This document shows positions 21,700 to 33,558 of a DNA stretch of 64,000 bases, in pieces. The stretch's first letter is position 1. Every line of letters starts with the position of its first letter. The translations under genes were made by a program, and so were the position numbers. Below the pieces are notes generated by a model. It worked only from the letters and a program-made list of their open reading frames with translations, had not been told where the DNA came from and searched no databases. The DNA lies in assembly GCA_011317545.1 (NCBI GenBank), contig WUJK01000005.1, forward strand, positions 1-64,000. The letters are read 5' to 3'. The DNA is from Coniella vitis. Lineage: Eukaryota; Ascomycota; Sordariomycetes; Diaporthales; Schizoparmaceae.

Positions 21700-24600
21700 T
21701 ATATAGAGGAATTATACTAATATAAGACGGCGGATTTAATAGATAATTAACTATAGCTCCTAGTAACGAGGTACGGTAGTTAGCGGTATTATATATATAG
21801 GACCTATAGAGCTTAACGTAGCTTAGTATAAACCTATAAGTAAGGAATACTTTAACTATAATAAGATAAGCTATTTTATATAAGAATACCGATAACCTAA
21901 GAAACCTAGAGAATTTAAGAAAATCCCCGAAGGATAATAAGCTAATATTATAATATATAAGATTATAAACTCTACTCCTAGCTAAAATTAGCTTTTAGAA
22001 TAAATATCGGATAACCCCGATTATAGACTCCTTAACTAGACCTTCTATTATAAGGATAATTATATAACGTATCTCTCGGTAAAGTAAGGCTTAGGATAGT
22101 TCCCTTAGAAACCTTATAAGGAACGATAAATTATAGTTACCTAGAGGATACCTCTCCTAACGGATAACGGTTTATTTAAAAAATTAATAATAGAATAATA
22201 AGCTTAGCTTATTAGGGAATACCCCTATTAGCGCGATATAAAAGGGTATAAACTACCTAACGAAACGGATATTTTATAGAGTAATATTATAGAAATTACG
22301 GAATAATAGGAAACGCTTAATATCGGTTAGAATACTAGTACTTAAACTATTAATAAAGAAACGAGCTTAGGATTAGAAAGCTTTATAAACGAAGATATCG
22401 ATAAAGGAGATATATATTACCTTATCTATAGTATTATACTTAGAGAATTATTTAGGATAATAACCTATTAAGACGAAACCCCCCTTATATAGGAAGACGC
22501 GCGAATTAATTATCTCTATAAAGAATACTATTAGATTATATAGTTTGCCTATATTATATATAATTATAGATAATACTTCTAATATAAGGTAATTAACGAA
22601 TAGTTCCCTACGTATAAATTAGGGTAACGTATTATCGCCTATAACGACGATAATAGCGACTATTATAAAGTATTTAGAATAAGGGGAAACTATACTAATA
22701 TTAGCCTTATATATAATACCCCCTACGGATATACTACGCGATAAGTAAAATAGTATTAATATACGATACCCTAGTGCGCACCTTACGTATAAGAAAAAGC
22801 GCTCGATTAGTATAGAATATGCGAATAGAAATAAAGGGAAAAGCTCGTAAAGCCCGTATACGTAGAACCTACGTATTATAGCTTCTGTAAGCGCGTAGAC
22901 TGCGCAGAATATATAGCAGAAAAAGTACGAATCTACTATATTATTAAGAATAGCAGAACCTAAAAGGCAAGGATCGCCTATAAGGGATAATAAGCGATTA
23001 GGACTTACGGTAAAGTCCCTCTATACGATAGATAGCTTAATATACGAATATTAGAAAATCGTAATACGAATTAATAATAAATACTATATAATACTCCTAG
23101 ATAGCGAAGTATAAGGAAACTTTATATCTCTAAGTATTATTAATAGAGAATAGATACCTTAGAAGAAGAAGATAGAACCCTATAAACTTAGTATTATAGA
23201 AAGTATAGAAATCGCTTATAGCTAAGGTATTATCGATATAGAATCTAATTAATTACTAATAATAATCTACGGATATATAATACTAATAAACTTCGATATT
23301 ATAGATACCGTATAATATAAGCTAATTTTAAGTATATTATAGTTAAGAAAGGAAAATCCTCGAATCGATTAAACTAATAGTTATATTTTATAGGATAAAG
23401 CGGATACTTAAGAAGCGGTTATAATTAAAGGTATAGGATCGGATTTAATTACTAAGTAATACCTAGATAATAGGGGCTTAAACGAATTTATATATACCTT
23501 TAAATCGAGAAGAATTATAATAACGATTAATTATAGGAATAACTACCCTCGATAGCTTATAGAAAAGGATCTAACGATAATTAGTACCTAATAGAAGAAG
23601 GGATATAATAGATTAGGATATAATATAATAGGATTCTATAGATAGTAGGATATATTATTATAGTAAGTTTAAGAAGGAATTAAGTATATATAACGATATC
23701 TCTTTATAATAGTAATTATATAAGATAAAGATATATTTAGAGATCTCTCCGGTATACTAGAAGAGTATTAGAAGTTTATAAAACTATTTTAAGGAAAATT
23801 CGATAATAGCCTACTAAAGTACGGCTTATACGATTATAAGATCCTACTTAAAGAAGGAGAATAACTAAAGTTCTTTCCTATCTATAGATTAGATAAGGAT
23901 AAACTTAAAGCATTTAGAGAATATATTAACGAAAACCTTAAGAAAGGCTATATTAGACCTTCGTATTTACTAGTAGGATACCTAATCCTATTTATACTAA
24001 AGAAAAACGGTAAACTACGATTATATATTAACTATCGGCAATTTAACGATATTATAATTAAGAATCGGTACCCCTTACCTCTCTTTAAAGAACTTAGAGA
24101 TAGACTTAGAGGAGCCTAATAGTTTATAGCCTTTAACCTTAAGGAAGGATATATATATATTCGTATTAAACCCGGAGAAGAATAGAAAATAGCGTTTAGG
24201 ATATACTACGGATATTTCGAATATCTTATTATATTATTCGGATTTACTAACGCCCCTATATTATTCTAGGAAATAATAAACTTTATCTTATATAAATACC
24301 TCGATTATTTTATAATCGCTTATCTAGATAATATCCTTATTTACTTAAAGATATTCGAAGAATATTAGAAGTATATTACGATAATCCTATAAATCCTTTA
24401 AAATAATAAGACTTTAATAGAACCTATTAAATATAACTAGAATACTTAAGAAGTTAACTACCTCGGATATACTATTATACTAGGGTATATACGAATATAG
24501 AAAGATAAAGTATAGGCAGTTAGGGACTAGCCTATACCTTAGAATATTAAGGATATTAAAGCCTTCTTAAGCTATACTAACTTCTACCGATAATTTATTA

Positions 24601-26515
24601 AGAACTATAATAGTATTATAATAATACTTATAGAACTTACGAAAAAGGATATTACCTTTAATTAAAACGAATAGGTATAGAAAGCCTTTAGTATAATTAA
24701 GGATATAGTTATATTAGAACTAATCCTAGTCGAAGTAGATTAAGATAGAATTTTCGAGATCGAGATAAATATATTAGATTATATATTCGATAGATAACTC
24801 GGATAATAAGATAATAAAGGACGATTACGGATAATTAGCAACTTTAGTAAAAAACTAAACGGACTAGAACTTAACTATAGAACGCCCGATTAGGAACTTA
24901 TAATAATAATAGAAGCCTTTAGGGAATAACGATATTACCTTATTAGCGTAAAATAATAAATTCTTATATATATAGATTATAAGAATCTTTAGGTATTTAC
25001 CTTAATAAAGCAGCTTAATAAACGATAAGTTAGATAGTATAAATTTCTATTAGAATTCGACTTTAAGATTATCTACTATAAAGGTAAAGAAAACGAACGA
25101 GTAAATACTCTTAGTAAACGGTTAAATTATAAGGATAGTAATAGTAAAGACTAAGATATTATAATAATCTTTAAGGAAGATTCGGAAGGTAACCTTATTA
25201 TATTATCTATTATTAAGGAACTTAATATAATACTATATATCGAAGGAGAAATACCTAACCTCGATAGTATAATAATATTAGAATAAAATAACTATATTAA
25301 AAGTATTTATAGCGTATTAGTATATAAATATTAAGGAATTAGAGTAATATATAAAAGGATCTAACGCTATTAGAACTTACTAAACCTTAAGAAACGAGTT
25401 ACGGATATCGTTAATAACTACGATATATATAAACGGAATAAGATAGAACGATATAAACCTTATAGACTATTATAACCTCTACTAATACTTATAACTATTT
25501 AGTTATCTATTAGTCTAAACTTTATTACTAAGCTACCCCTTTTACGAGAACCCTTAACTTAGGTATAGTACGATAGTATCTTAGTAATAGTTTATAGACT
25601 AAGTAAGTATATATACTTTCTACTATATAAAGAAAGTAGTACCGTAGAAGAACTCGTATATATATTCCTCCGTATTATTATCGCTAATTACGGAATACCT
25701 TAAGAAATTATATTAGATAGAGATAGAAAATTTATATTAAAATTCTAGATCTTACTTACTAAATACCTCGGAATAATATAACGTATATCTATAGTATTTT
25801 ATCTTTAGATAAACGGATAAATAAAATATACTAACTAGATTATAGAATAATATCTATAATACTATATTAACTACGAATAAGATAATTAGGTCGAACTTTT
25901 ACTAACCGCGTAGTTCGCTTATAATAGTATAGATATAACGAGTATAGGAAAATTACTATTCTTCCTACTCTATAGATATAACCCTACGGTATACTACGAA
26001 ATACTACTAGGTAGAAATGTAGAAATAGCAGACTAATATACTAAAAGAATTAAGTAATTATACGAAGATACCCGATATATACTTTAGGACGTTAAAGAAT
26101 AGATAACGAAATATACTAATTAGAAAAGGATTAAGGGATTAATCCTATAGAAGGGAGATAAAGTCTACCTTAACTATAAAAATATTAAAACTATTAGACC
26201 TAGTAATAAACTCGATTATAAAAAACTCGAACCTTATAAAATTATATAATAGATTTTACTAATTAACTATAAATTGGAAATCCTATATATACGCCTATAC
26301 CTAGTCTTCTATATTTTACTCCTAGAATTAGCACTAATAGACGCCGAACTCTCGTATAATATAGATATTATCGAACTAGAATAAGTATAATACGAAGTTA
26401 AATAGATTCTCGACTTACGTAAATACGAATACGGAAAATAATACCTTATTAAATAGAAAAATTACGATAATTCGGAAAATACTTAGGAACTACTAAAGAA
26501 TATATACCTAGACCT
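21700..26515 (+). pseudogene. gag-pol relic of family-B element
   Basis: A CCHC-type knuckle is visible with Cys codons turned to Tyr (YFNYNKISYFI at 21848-21880). RT shows KLRLYINYRQFND (about 24010-24048) and the catalytic box YLDNILIY (about 24318-24345), where the second Asp is Asn. Integrase shows a Cys/His-like region and LNFITKLPLL (about 25515-25545). A chromodomain-like tail with YLIK and NYDNSENT is readable at 26400-26510. Trp and Gln positions are stops throughout. The gag start is not resolved. Confidence 0.75.
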
Positions 26516-26562
26516 TATTAAAGAATACGAAAATAAAAAGTTATTATAGCTTTAGATAGAGA

Positions 26563-26635
26563 AGGTATTATAGGGAATCGAACCCCGGACCTCCTAATAA
26601 GAAGCTAAGAACTCTAACTACTAAGCTATAAGATT
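26563..26635 (-). other. tRNA-like relic (Arg-UCU-like), antisense in family-B element
   Basis: The reverse complement gives acceptor arms AATCTTA/TAATACC, an A-box-like D-arm, an anticodon loop CTTCTTA with TCT at the anticodon position, and a perfect B box GGTTCGATTCC. It is the counterpart of 20268-20340. It lies just downstream of the chromodomain and about 790 bp before the 3' LTR. Confidence 0.6.
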
Positions 26636-27424
26636 ACTTATATCTTTAACTATAATAGCTACCTATAGGAATAATTAGCTCCCTTATTAAGGATTATTAG
26701 TAGTAATTCTAAAGAAATTAAAGTTACGAACTAAAAGCCCTAGTACCCTATAAATTACTAATAAGAAAATTAGACGGAGATAACGGAGAAAACCTAGATT
26801 AATTAAAATCCTCTAACGTAGTAGTTATAAAACCCTCGGGCAACGGGCTTTTAGGAACGGCTAACTCTATAGGACGCCTTATAGCCTCGGCGGCTAAACG
26901 CTCCTTCTCTAACTCCTCCGCCTTAATATAATCTAACTCCTCGATTATATCTAAATTATAATAAATAATACGCGCTATCTTATTAGCCTATATATAACGC
27001 TCCTTATATAACCGGCGTACTTTCGTAGTAGCTTATTTAAGCTCCTCCTTAGTAATATTAAAGGCTACCTTAGCTAACGAATACTAATAGGTAATTTTCT
27101 ATATCTATATAGGAGTTAAGCCCTATATATCGCAGTTTCCCCGCTTATAGCGAATATATTCCGAATAACGAGAAGAATCCTCCTCGGAGGCTAAGTAAGG
27201 AACTTAACGGGATTAGTAAGAAGAATAGGAGGGTATCTTAGAATAACGATCTAGTACGGATAACTAAAGGGAAGAAGTTTATTCGGTCTTTTTATAACGA
27301 ACTTTATTAATTCTCGATAATATAACGAATTAGGAAGGTATAATCCGAAGTAAGAATATTAGGTAGGACTATTTACGGAAATACTATAGGTCTTTAGGGA
27401 TAAAGACCGATAGAAGGGAGATAA

Positions 27425-27906
27425 TATTATAACCTACGGTTATATAGGTTATAGGAATAGGCTAGCGTAACTATATACTAGTAAATCGGAACCTTAACGG
27501 ACCGATAGGGATCTCTTATATAATAAAGTTATACTAGATAATATAACTAGGGTTAGGGTTATATAGGATAAGGGTAGATTATAAGGACCGTATTATAACT
27601 TTATCGATTTAAACCGTAATAATCGATAAGCGATATTATCGGTCTAAGGTACTATTTAGGGAATAGTAGTTAATAATAGAAGGATATAAGGATAGGAGTT
27701 TATAGCTTAATATTAGATAGTTTCCTTATAGTCTTTAGTTATAAATCTAAGTATTATTTTATATAATAGGGTAATCCCTTTTGATTACTTATAATACTTA
27801 ATATTGCTCGATAACGTACGAAAACTTAAAGGTAATACTTCCCCACCTACTAATATATAACTTATAGGTACTTCCAGAATCCGGGATTCAGGTAAGGATC
27901 ATTATA
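27425..27906 (+). repeat. 3' LTR of family-B element (482 bp)
   Basis: Starts with RIP-altered TATTATAACC and ends ATCATTATA. It includes CTAGGGTTAGGGTTATA (about 27547-27563). It follows the purine-rich tract. Confidence 0.85.
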
Positions 27907-28205
27907 CTACTACTTACTAGAGTATTAGTAAGTACTAGTAAGTATTAATAAGCTATATATTAATAAGCATTATAACGGAAGAATATAAGGATAGGAGTTT
28001 ACGGCTTAATATTAGATAGTTTCCTTATAGTCTTTAGTTGTGAATCTAAGTATTACTTTTGGTAATAGGGTAATCCCTTTTAATCTCTTATAATACTTAA
28101 TATTATATAGAAACGTATAAAGACTTAAAGGTATATTTCCCCCTCCTGCTAATATATAACTCACAGGTACTTCCGGAATCAGGGATTCAGGCAAGGATCA
28201 TTACA
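27907..28205 (+). repeat. 3' part of another family-B LTR
   Basis: This roughly 300-bp piece matches the 3' portion of the 18778-19237 LTR (reverse complement) and ends in an unmutated GGATCATTACA at the edge of the RIP island. It joins directly to the 3' LTR of the full copy, consistent with insertion into, or recombination with, an older LTR. Confidence 0.75.
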
Positions 28206-28502
28206 GTTCACTATCAACAGCTCCATATACGATGTGACGGGTAGGTTGTCACCAAACCTGCTTCGTGGTCCTGATCGCTAATTTGGGCGTGCCTCAACAG
28301 TGAGATTTTGATTTGATGAGCGTTTTTGTTTCTTTTCTTCTGCCTAGTTACCGGTCTTCACAGTTGAACAAAGAGAAGGTATTCGCGAATAGCACTGTGG
28401 TCCATCTTCCACGAGCAGAACTGCACTAGTATTTGATGATACATGCTCTCTCACCATTGCCCTTTCACCTGGAATGCGAAGTATTGCGCTCAACGTTCAA
28501 GC

Positions 28503-29803
28503 TTACACTACCAAAACCCAGTCTTCTGTATCCGCTCTTCCTGTAGGTAGCTCACTGGAGCTTTTGTCATCCAGCTGCGTGTTGTTGAACAAGATTTCAG
28601 CCCTATGTCGTCCGAATTCACGATCCAGCGCTGCAACAAGTAGTGTGACGACCCGCTCGCCAAATGCAGTAGAAGCAGAAGCAGGGCATATGTGCGGTCG
28701 CAATCCAAACGGCATGTATGCTTCTCGCTGTATGTTACTTAAAGTTTCAAATCTTTCTGGTCGAAAGCGCGTTGAGTCTTTGCCCCATATCATTGGATCT
28801 CGCTGACAGGCCTCTATATCTGCGGATACAACCGTTTCAGCGCCAATATCGCTCAGACTCGCGCACCGATAAACGCGCTTCGTGGATGGGAACAACCGAA
28901 GACCCTCCTAGCATATCAATCTCAAAGTTAGATAAGCCCGTAGAGGGGGCCGTTTGGAAGTGCCTCTGCATGTGGATGAATGCTCACCTTGGCTATCAAT
29001 CGTGCCTGCATCTCCTTGTCATTGCCACGACCGATACACTCCGGCAAATGATAGAGTCTTTCCAAATCTCGAGGACTTCGCTCCCGATGAGAAACTGAAA
29101 CAAAGGTGAGCATCACGACGCGCCACAAAGTTTCGTATGCAGGCAAAATCATGTTGAGGGCTGTCTCAGGGGTTGTCGCAGGCTTGGAGCTGGAGGCAAT
29201 GAGGCGGAGCAAAGCCGATTCGAGCAATACAGATCGTTCCTTGGTATCTTCTGTCTTCGACCTGAGCCACTGAGTGTTGATTTCCGTGGTAACGGTATCA
29301 ACATCCTGGCGCAACATCGTGCATGGGTTTGTCTCTATTTGGTCGAAGAGTATTGAGAAGATGACATTAAAGCACAGCCTCCGTACACAAGAAGCTAGCG
29401 GTATGATGCCGCATACCAGAGCACGACTGCTTGTGTCGGCTCTCGCAACAAGTCGTTCTTCTCTCAGAATATGGATAGTATTGTGAAATAGCGCAATCCA
29501 AGTCTCTTGTGAGAGTCTCTGCAAAGGTTGTGTAGCCGTCCGAAGAAACATCTTATGAACGCGTGGGTCTGTCGTTGTGAAAGAGTTCTCGATGGCGAAC
29601 ACCTGCACCAGACGCTTGTTTGGTCCAGCTCGTAGTCGTAAGCGATCTACCTGCGCAAGTGAGGACCCTGTATAACTGAACTCGACAATATCCCGACAAA
29701 GTTGAACCTTGGCACGTGACGCGGCGAGATTTTGAGAGTGAATAGTCCACCTTCTTGTAAAAAGAATGAGACAGATACCAAACCAGATCCACACGATGTA
29801 CAT
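28503..29803 (-). CDS. Cytochrome P450, short (406 residues)
   Basis: Two exons, 28988-29803 and 28503-28907, joined across an 80-nt intron (AAG|GTGAGC ... CTAG|GAG). The junction creates the ExxR motif as EGLR (residues 273-276). The I-helix segment is LPAYETLWRV, the PERF motif lies in RFRPERFET, and the haem-binding loop is FGLRPHICPA with Cys346. The N-terminus has one hydrophobic anchor (YIVWIWFGICLILF), suggesting ER attachment. The start is the first ATG after in-frame stops. Fungal P450s are usually about 500 residues, so the region before the B-helix is short; an unseen upstream exon or a 5' deletion is possible. It ends 298 bp from the retroelement island. Substrate unknown. Confidence 0.75.
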
Positions 29804-31997
29804 ACTGGCCAAAGGTGGCAGAAGAACTGCAAAGAGTTGTTGGAGGAGTGATGATCTGGGCGAAGTACAACAAGAGTACTATCACTAAATGGGAGAACAA
29901 GCACCATTATATAACTTAAGAGGCTCGAACCGTGAGAGAAATTGCAAACGCACTGAATGAAATGGAATAAATTCTTGAAGAGAAAAAAAAAAGGCCATCG
30001 TGTTTGTATGTTATCCAATTCGCTTCGGTGAGGCCCGCTTGTCAGAGGGCCTCAACGTAGGCCTCCAGCAGCAAACACTGGCTGAGAAAGCAATCTTGCG
30101 TCAATGAAAGCCCCCAACATGCCACGGAAACGACACATTTCTTTCATCCGCGGGTTTCCCGATTGGCCCGCACTTGGTGTAAGAACTCAGCGAGAGATTG
30201 AGGCGCTAAGTCTCGAAATTCCCCAACGACTACGCTTAATCAGATAGCATAGCCAATAGAGTCTTTGAGCCCATATGTTTGTTCTATTTGGCATTTACAA
30301 CAACACTCCAGGCATCAAAAGATGCAATTTCAAACCACCCACGAGCGAGACTGGTTCACTTAATCACTACCAAGATCTGCAAACTTGACTTGTGTGTTTG
30401 TTGATGGTGATTTAGAGGCAAATTTACAGCATAGGGATTGTTGTTATATTAATCCCCCTCGTTGCTTTCATTCAACATTCAACATATCCATGTTGAACCA
30501 CTTTGTGTAAGAGAAGTTTACAAAGTTAGCTATACCTATTCCAATTATATCCTGATATTGAAAGGCTTGAAGCTGAGGTGCCAAAATGCTAAAAGCTGCA
30601 GCGGACGCGGTGCTCACAGTGCTTGTCGTTACAACACTAGTAAAGCTGGGCATATTGAAACCGAGGAATGTGCAGAAGCACAATGTCAGATTTTTTTGGG
30701 TAGAAAAAGAAACACAAGAAAAAGACAACAAGAACATGAAAATCAAATAATAATTTGGAATCGGAATAAAACTTTCCCGGGCTTTTCTACTTTGATTCCC
30801 TTGTGCCATCCGCTTTCCAAAACGTAACAAATGGAAGACCAAACATAAATTCAATACCTCATCCTTCAGGTTAAGCAGCCAAATTTCACACTTAATCCGG
30901 CTGTCTTCTGTGGTTTTCGAAATTGACTAAAAATTGAGGTCCTGCGCGAGGACTTCCACTCGGATCGTATATCTTCCAAGACCTGACGCATGACTTCGAG
31001 AGATTATATGGTACTAGCAGGTGATTTCGCCTCATTATACTGCACAGGCCGTTGATAGCTGGGGTTTTATGTCTTCATATATGAGGGTGCGCTTTCCTTT
31101 CGGCCCCGTAGGCTCTATGTTAGCACTAATTTAGCGCTTGGTCGTAGGCCCGCAGAGCCTGTTATAGCGGCGTGTGGGCCCGAACCCACTGTAAATGGGA
31201 GCCAGAGTCTCACGCCATCAATCGGCTCAAGCTGCTTATCGTATCCGAGCCTTAAATTTCAGTTAGCCAAAGGACTATTTGGTCCGAATAAACAATGCCT
31301 TTAGAACAATGTCCGGAAGTGCTCGTAAATATAGAAATTCATACGTTAAGATTCGATATTGATCTTGCTTAGGAAAATAAGTGTCCTTTATAAGGCGAGC
31401 AGCGCTCACGTTATTTGTTAAGAGTCCTTGGAGGAGGAATCTGAACTTCGCTACCGAGCTACTACATATTGTAGATTCCTACGTTGGACGGAATACCCAG
31501 GTATTGGTCATCAAAAAATCAAACAGTAGGTCATTAGCTACTGTTGTGTAGCCAATAGCCAAAGTACAAGTAAATAATTGCTTACCGTACAACGGTACAG
31601 ACAAAGCACAGGAGGCGCTCGTGGAGCCTCAGGGCTAGGGCAAGTCGTGACTCGCGTACCATCTATGTATGAAGTCGGTCCTTGTTGATGGCACAATAAT
31701 GACGTAGTATGTTCTTGTCGCACTCTTGTCGCGTCTCATACCAAACGCCAGTTGGCCTTGGAGCTGCTAGTTTGCACTTCTTCTTGATGTTCTTGTACCA
31801 TCTCATAGCAATTCACCAAGCAATATTGAACAGAAGCTTCCGCTTCGACTCGTCACTTAAACGCAAATAACTGTGCGTTCAATCGCGACGCGGCACATCA
31901 AACAGCCCTTGAAAAGCACCCGATGTTGACATGACTTTGCAGCAAATCCCTCATTGATACTTTAGCCAACTATCGCTGCTTGGTACGCGTCGCTTCG
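29804..31997. other. Long intergenic region
   Basis: About 2.2 kb without a gene I can support. Overlapping opposite-strand frames near 30460-30850 have low-complexity composition and no recognisable domain. A short self-complementary stretch near 31170-31230 resembles a structured RNA but does not form a tRNA. Confidence 0.5.
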
Positions 31998-32549
31998 ATG
32001 GATATCTACGATTTCTCTCATTTAGACGAGCGACCTAAACAGGCCGCAAATGTTGCTGCCGTTATGCATGTAGCAACGTCGACTCCAACCTCGTCACGAC
32101 CGACGCCCAGGCCCAAGTCTACCCCCAGGGTCAGGAGGATAACCGCAGTGCCAATGACCAAAACCGCGCCGTCCAAGATTACACTCAAGGACTTGCTGCT
32201 GCCATCCGAGACGGAGGAGTCTACTACTACTGCTACGAAGAAGCGACCCGCTGCACCCACTAACCGCGCGGCCAAGAGAACAAAGAGCAATCATAGACAA
32301 CGCTACGTTGTGGAAGCCATTGTGGGTTTGCGTCGCGCCAACGACTGGACGGACAACAATCATACATACCAGTACGCGATCAAGTGGACAGGCTACGAGA
32401 AAGTGACTTGGAACACCCCAGAAGTGCTTGACAACTATCCCCTGGTGCTGCGTCTGCTGACGGACGCTCTGGAGAAAAGCAGCGATGGGAAAGTGCCTGT
32501 TTATGCACCGCAGTCACCCGACGAGGTTGAGGGTGCTGAACTTGCATGA
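31998..32549 (+). CDS. Small stand-alone chromodomain protein
   Basis: A 183-residue intronless frame starting at the first ATG. The N-terminal 100 residues are Ser/Thr/Pro- and Lys/Arg-rich, apparently disordered, with a likely nuclear signal around NRAAKRTKS. Residues about 103-157 form a chromodomain starting YVVEAIVGLRR and continuing YQYAIKWTGYEKVTW. The three aromatic cage positions (Tyr of YVVEA, Trp and Tyr of IKWTGY) are all kept, so methyl-lysine binding is plausible. There is no chromoshadow domain, so it is not a standard HP1. It lies 4 kb from a RIP island rich in chromodomain retroelements; a retroelement origin is possible but not shown. Confidence 0.65.
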   Translation: MDIYDFSHLDERPKQAANVAAVMHVATSTPTSSRPTPRPKSTPRVRRITAVPMTKTAPSKITLKDLLLPSETEESTTTATKKRPAAPTNRAAKRTKSNHRQRYVVEAIVGLRRANDWTDNNHTYQYAIKWTGYEKVTWNTPEVLDNYPLVLRLLTDALEKSSDGKVPVYAPQSPDEVEGAELA

Positions 32550-33558
32550 GTTGAAGTACTTATGGAGGGGAAAAGAATTTTTATTGATGTGTGGAGCAAA
32601 TATTCTTATGGGCCAGACGATTCATTCTTCTGATCATCAGATATCTGTCGCTTTCCTCGTTCATCCCCTCCGAAATGATTATGAAGTCTTGGGGTGGGCA
32701 GAAGATAGTTCAAAATATGCCTTATAGCTACTACAACATCGACTCAACTTATTGGCCAATACATGCTAGTTTGACTCGGATCATCTCACGTACCTAGATT
32801 GAAAGATCGGGAATCTGGATGACTATGACATGTGGGAACCCAAGCACGGTACTTGAGTGCTTGGGTCCCTTAGCCTCGTCTACGACGTGTATAGCCGGAG
32901 TTTGGAATCGCTGACGAAGCGTACCTGTCTGAAAAGAGTGATTTTTGTGATCCAGGGGTTGACTATCAAAACAACCATATATGTGTAATCTACACTACAC
33001 ATAGATCGACCGCGGCAATGGAATTGCATAATGAGGCTGAGCATATGTGTGTTGTCAATCGACTTCAGCTTTGGGGGCGGTGAGATCAACGTAGAAATAA
33101 ATCGATCATGCCAGTATGTACTATGGTACAGCACACCTTTTATGAGCCAATGGTATTTCTTACATAGGCGCCAAGCTCGCATTCTACCACTATGGAACCT
33201 CGGACTTGGAGAAAGAAATTGAGACCAAGTTGTTACACAACTTCCAGACTTTGAAGCATCTGCCTCATTATCCGAGTGGCGCAGCTCCACATTCGCCACT
33301 GGCATGCTCGACGACAATTCAGAATGGCGACTGCATGAGTTGTTCTTTTGTTGCTCGCAGGATGCCTCCAGCCTTCATAACGAAACACCGCCCCAAACTC
33401 TACCAACATATGCATCAAAGGCGTACGGCTGACCCAATCAGAATGCCCTTAGTCTGTACAAGGAAATGGCACGTTCGACCATATTGAAATAGACAGTGTG
33501 TTCCGTCTTTATTCACTAGACACTTTCTCATTCTCAATATTCTACCTGCCATCGTCGA
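32550..33558. other. Intergenic with one strong hairpin
   Basis: No supported gene; the many short frames overlap on both strands. It contains the inverted repeat at 32834-32869 and serves as the upstream region of the DUF3176-like gene. Confidence 0.5.
32834..32869. repeat. Near-perfect hairpin, 13-bp stem
   Basis: The arms GGGAACCCAAGCAC and GTGCTTGGGTCCC pair over 13 bp with one bulged A and a 9-nt loop. It lies about 290 bp downstream of the chromodomain gene. It could be a 3' processing structure or a relic of a small inverted-repeat element; neither is demonstrated. Confidence 0.6.

Larger units (their letters stand above)
20354..27906 (+). mobile_element. Full-length family-B chromodomain Ty3/gypsy retrotransposon, RIP-inactivated
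   Basis: LTRs at 20354-20832 and 27425-27906 bound a 6.6-kb interior. A purine-rich tract (AAGGGAGATAA) precedes the 3' LTR. The interior reads gag with zinc knuckle (21848-21890), RT (about 23900-24550), RNase H (about 24700-25100), integrase (about 25300-26300) and a chromodomain-like tail (about 26400-26510). A tRNA-like sequence lies antisense at 26563-26635. The outer 5-bp flanks differ (TAAGG left, CTACT right), so the copy has probably recombined with another family-B copy. Stops from RIP interrupt every frame. Confidence 0.85.

Noticed and set aside
20354..27906. Target-site duplication for the full-length family-B element
   Set aside because: The left flank TAAGG and right flank CTACT do not match, so no duplication is claimed.
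28012..28194. Minus-strand 60-codon frame
   Set aside because: It is entirely within a family-B LTR fragment, and the sequence is explained by the repeat.
1..28205. CRISPR-like or bacterial features in the repeat-rich islands
   Set aside because: The repeats are LTRs and nested transposons with target duplications; there are no short regularly spaced repeats, and the flanking genes are fungal with introns.
30462..30854. Overlapping 121- and 128-codon frames on opposite strands
   Set aside because: Neither has a domain, a signal peptide, plausible splice extension or convincing composition; they mirror each other.
31160..31240. tRNA-like or structured RNA near 31.2 kb
   Set aside because: A GGCGTG/CACGCC stem and a GGTTCGGGCC stretch are present, but acceptor, D-arm and T-arm do not form a canonical cloverleaf.
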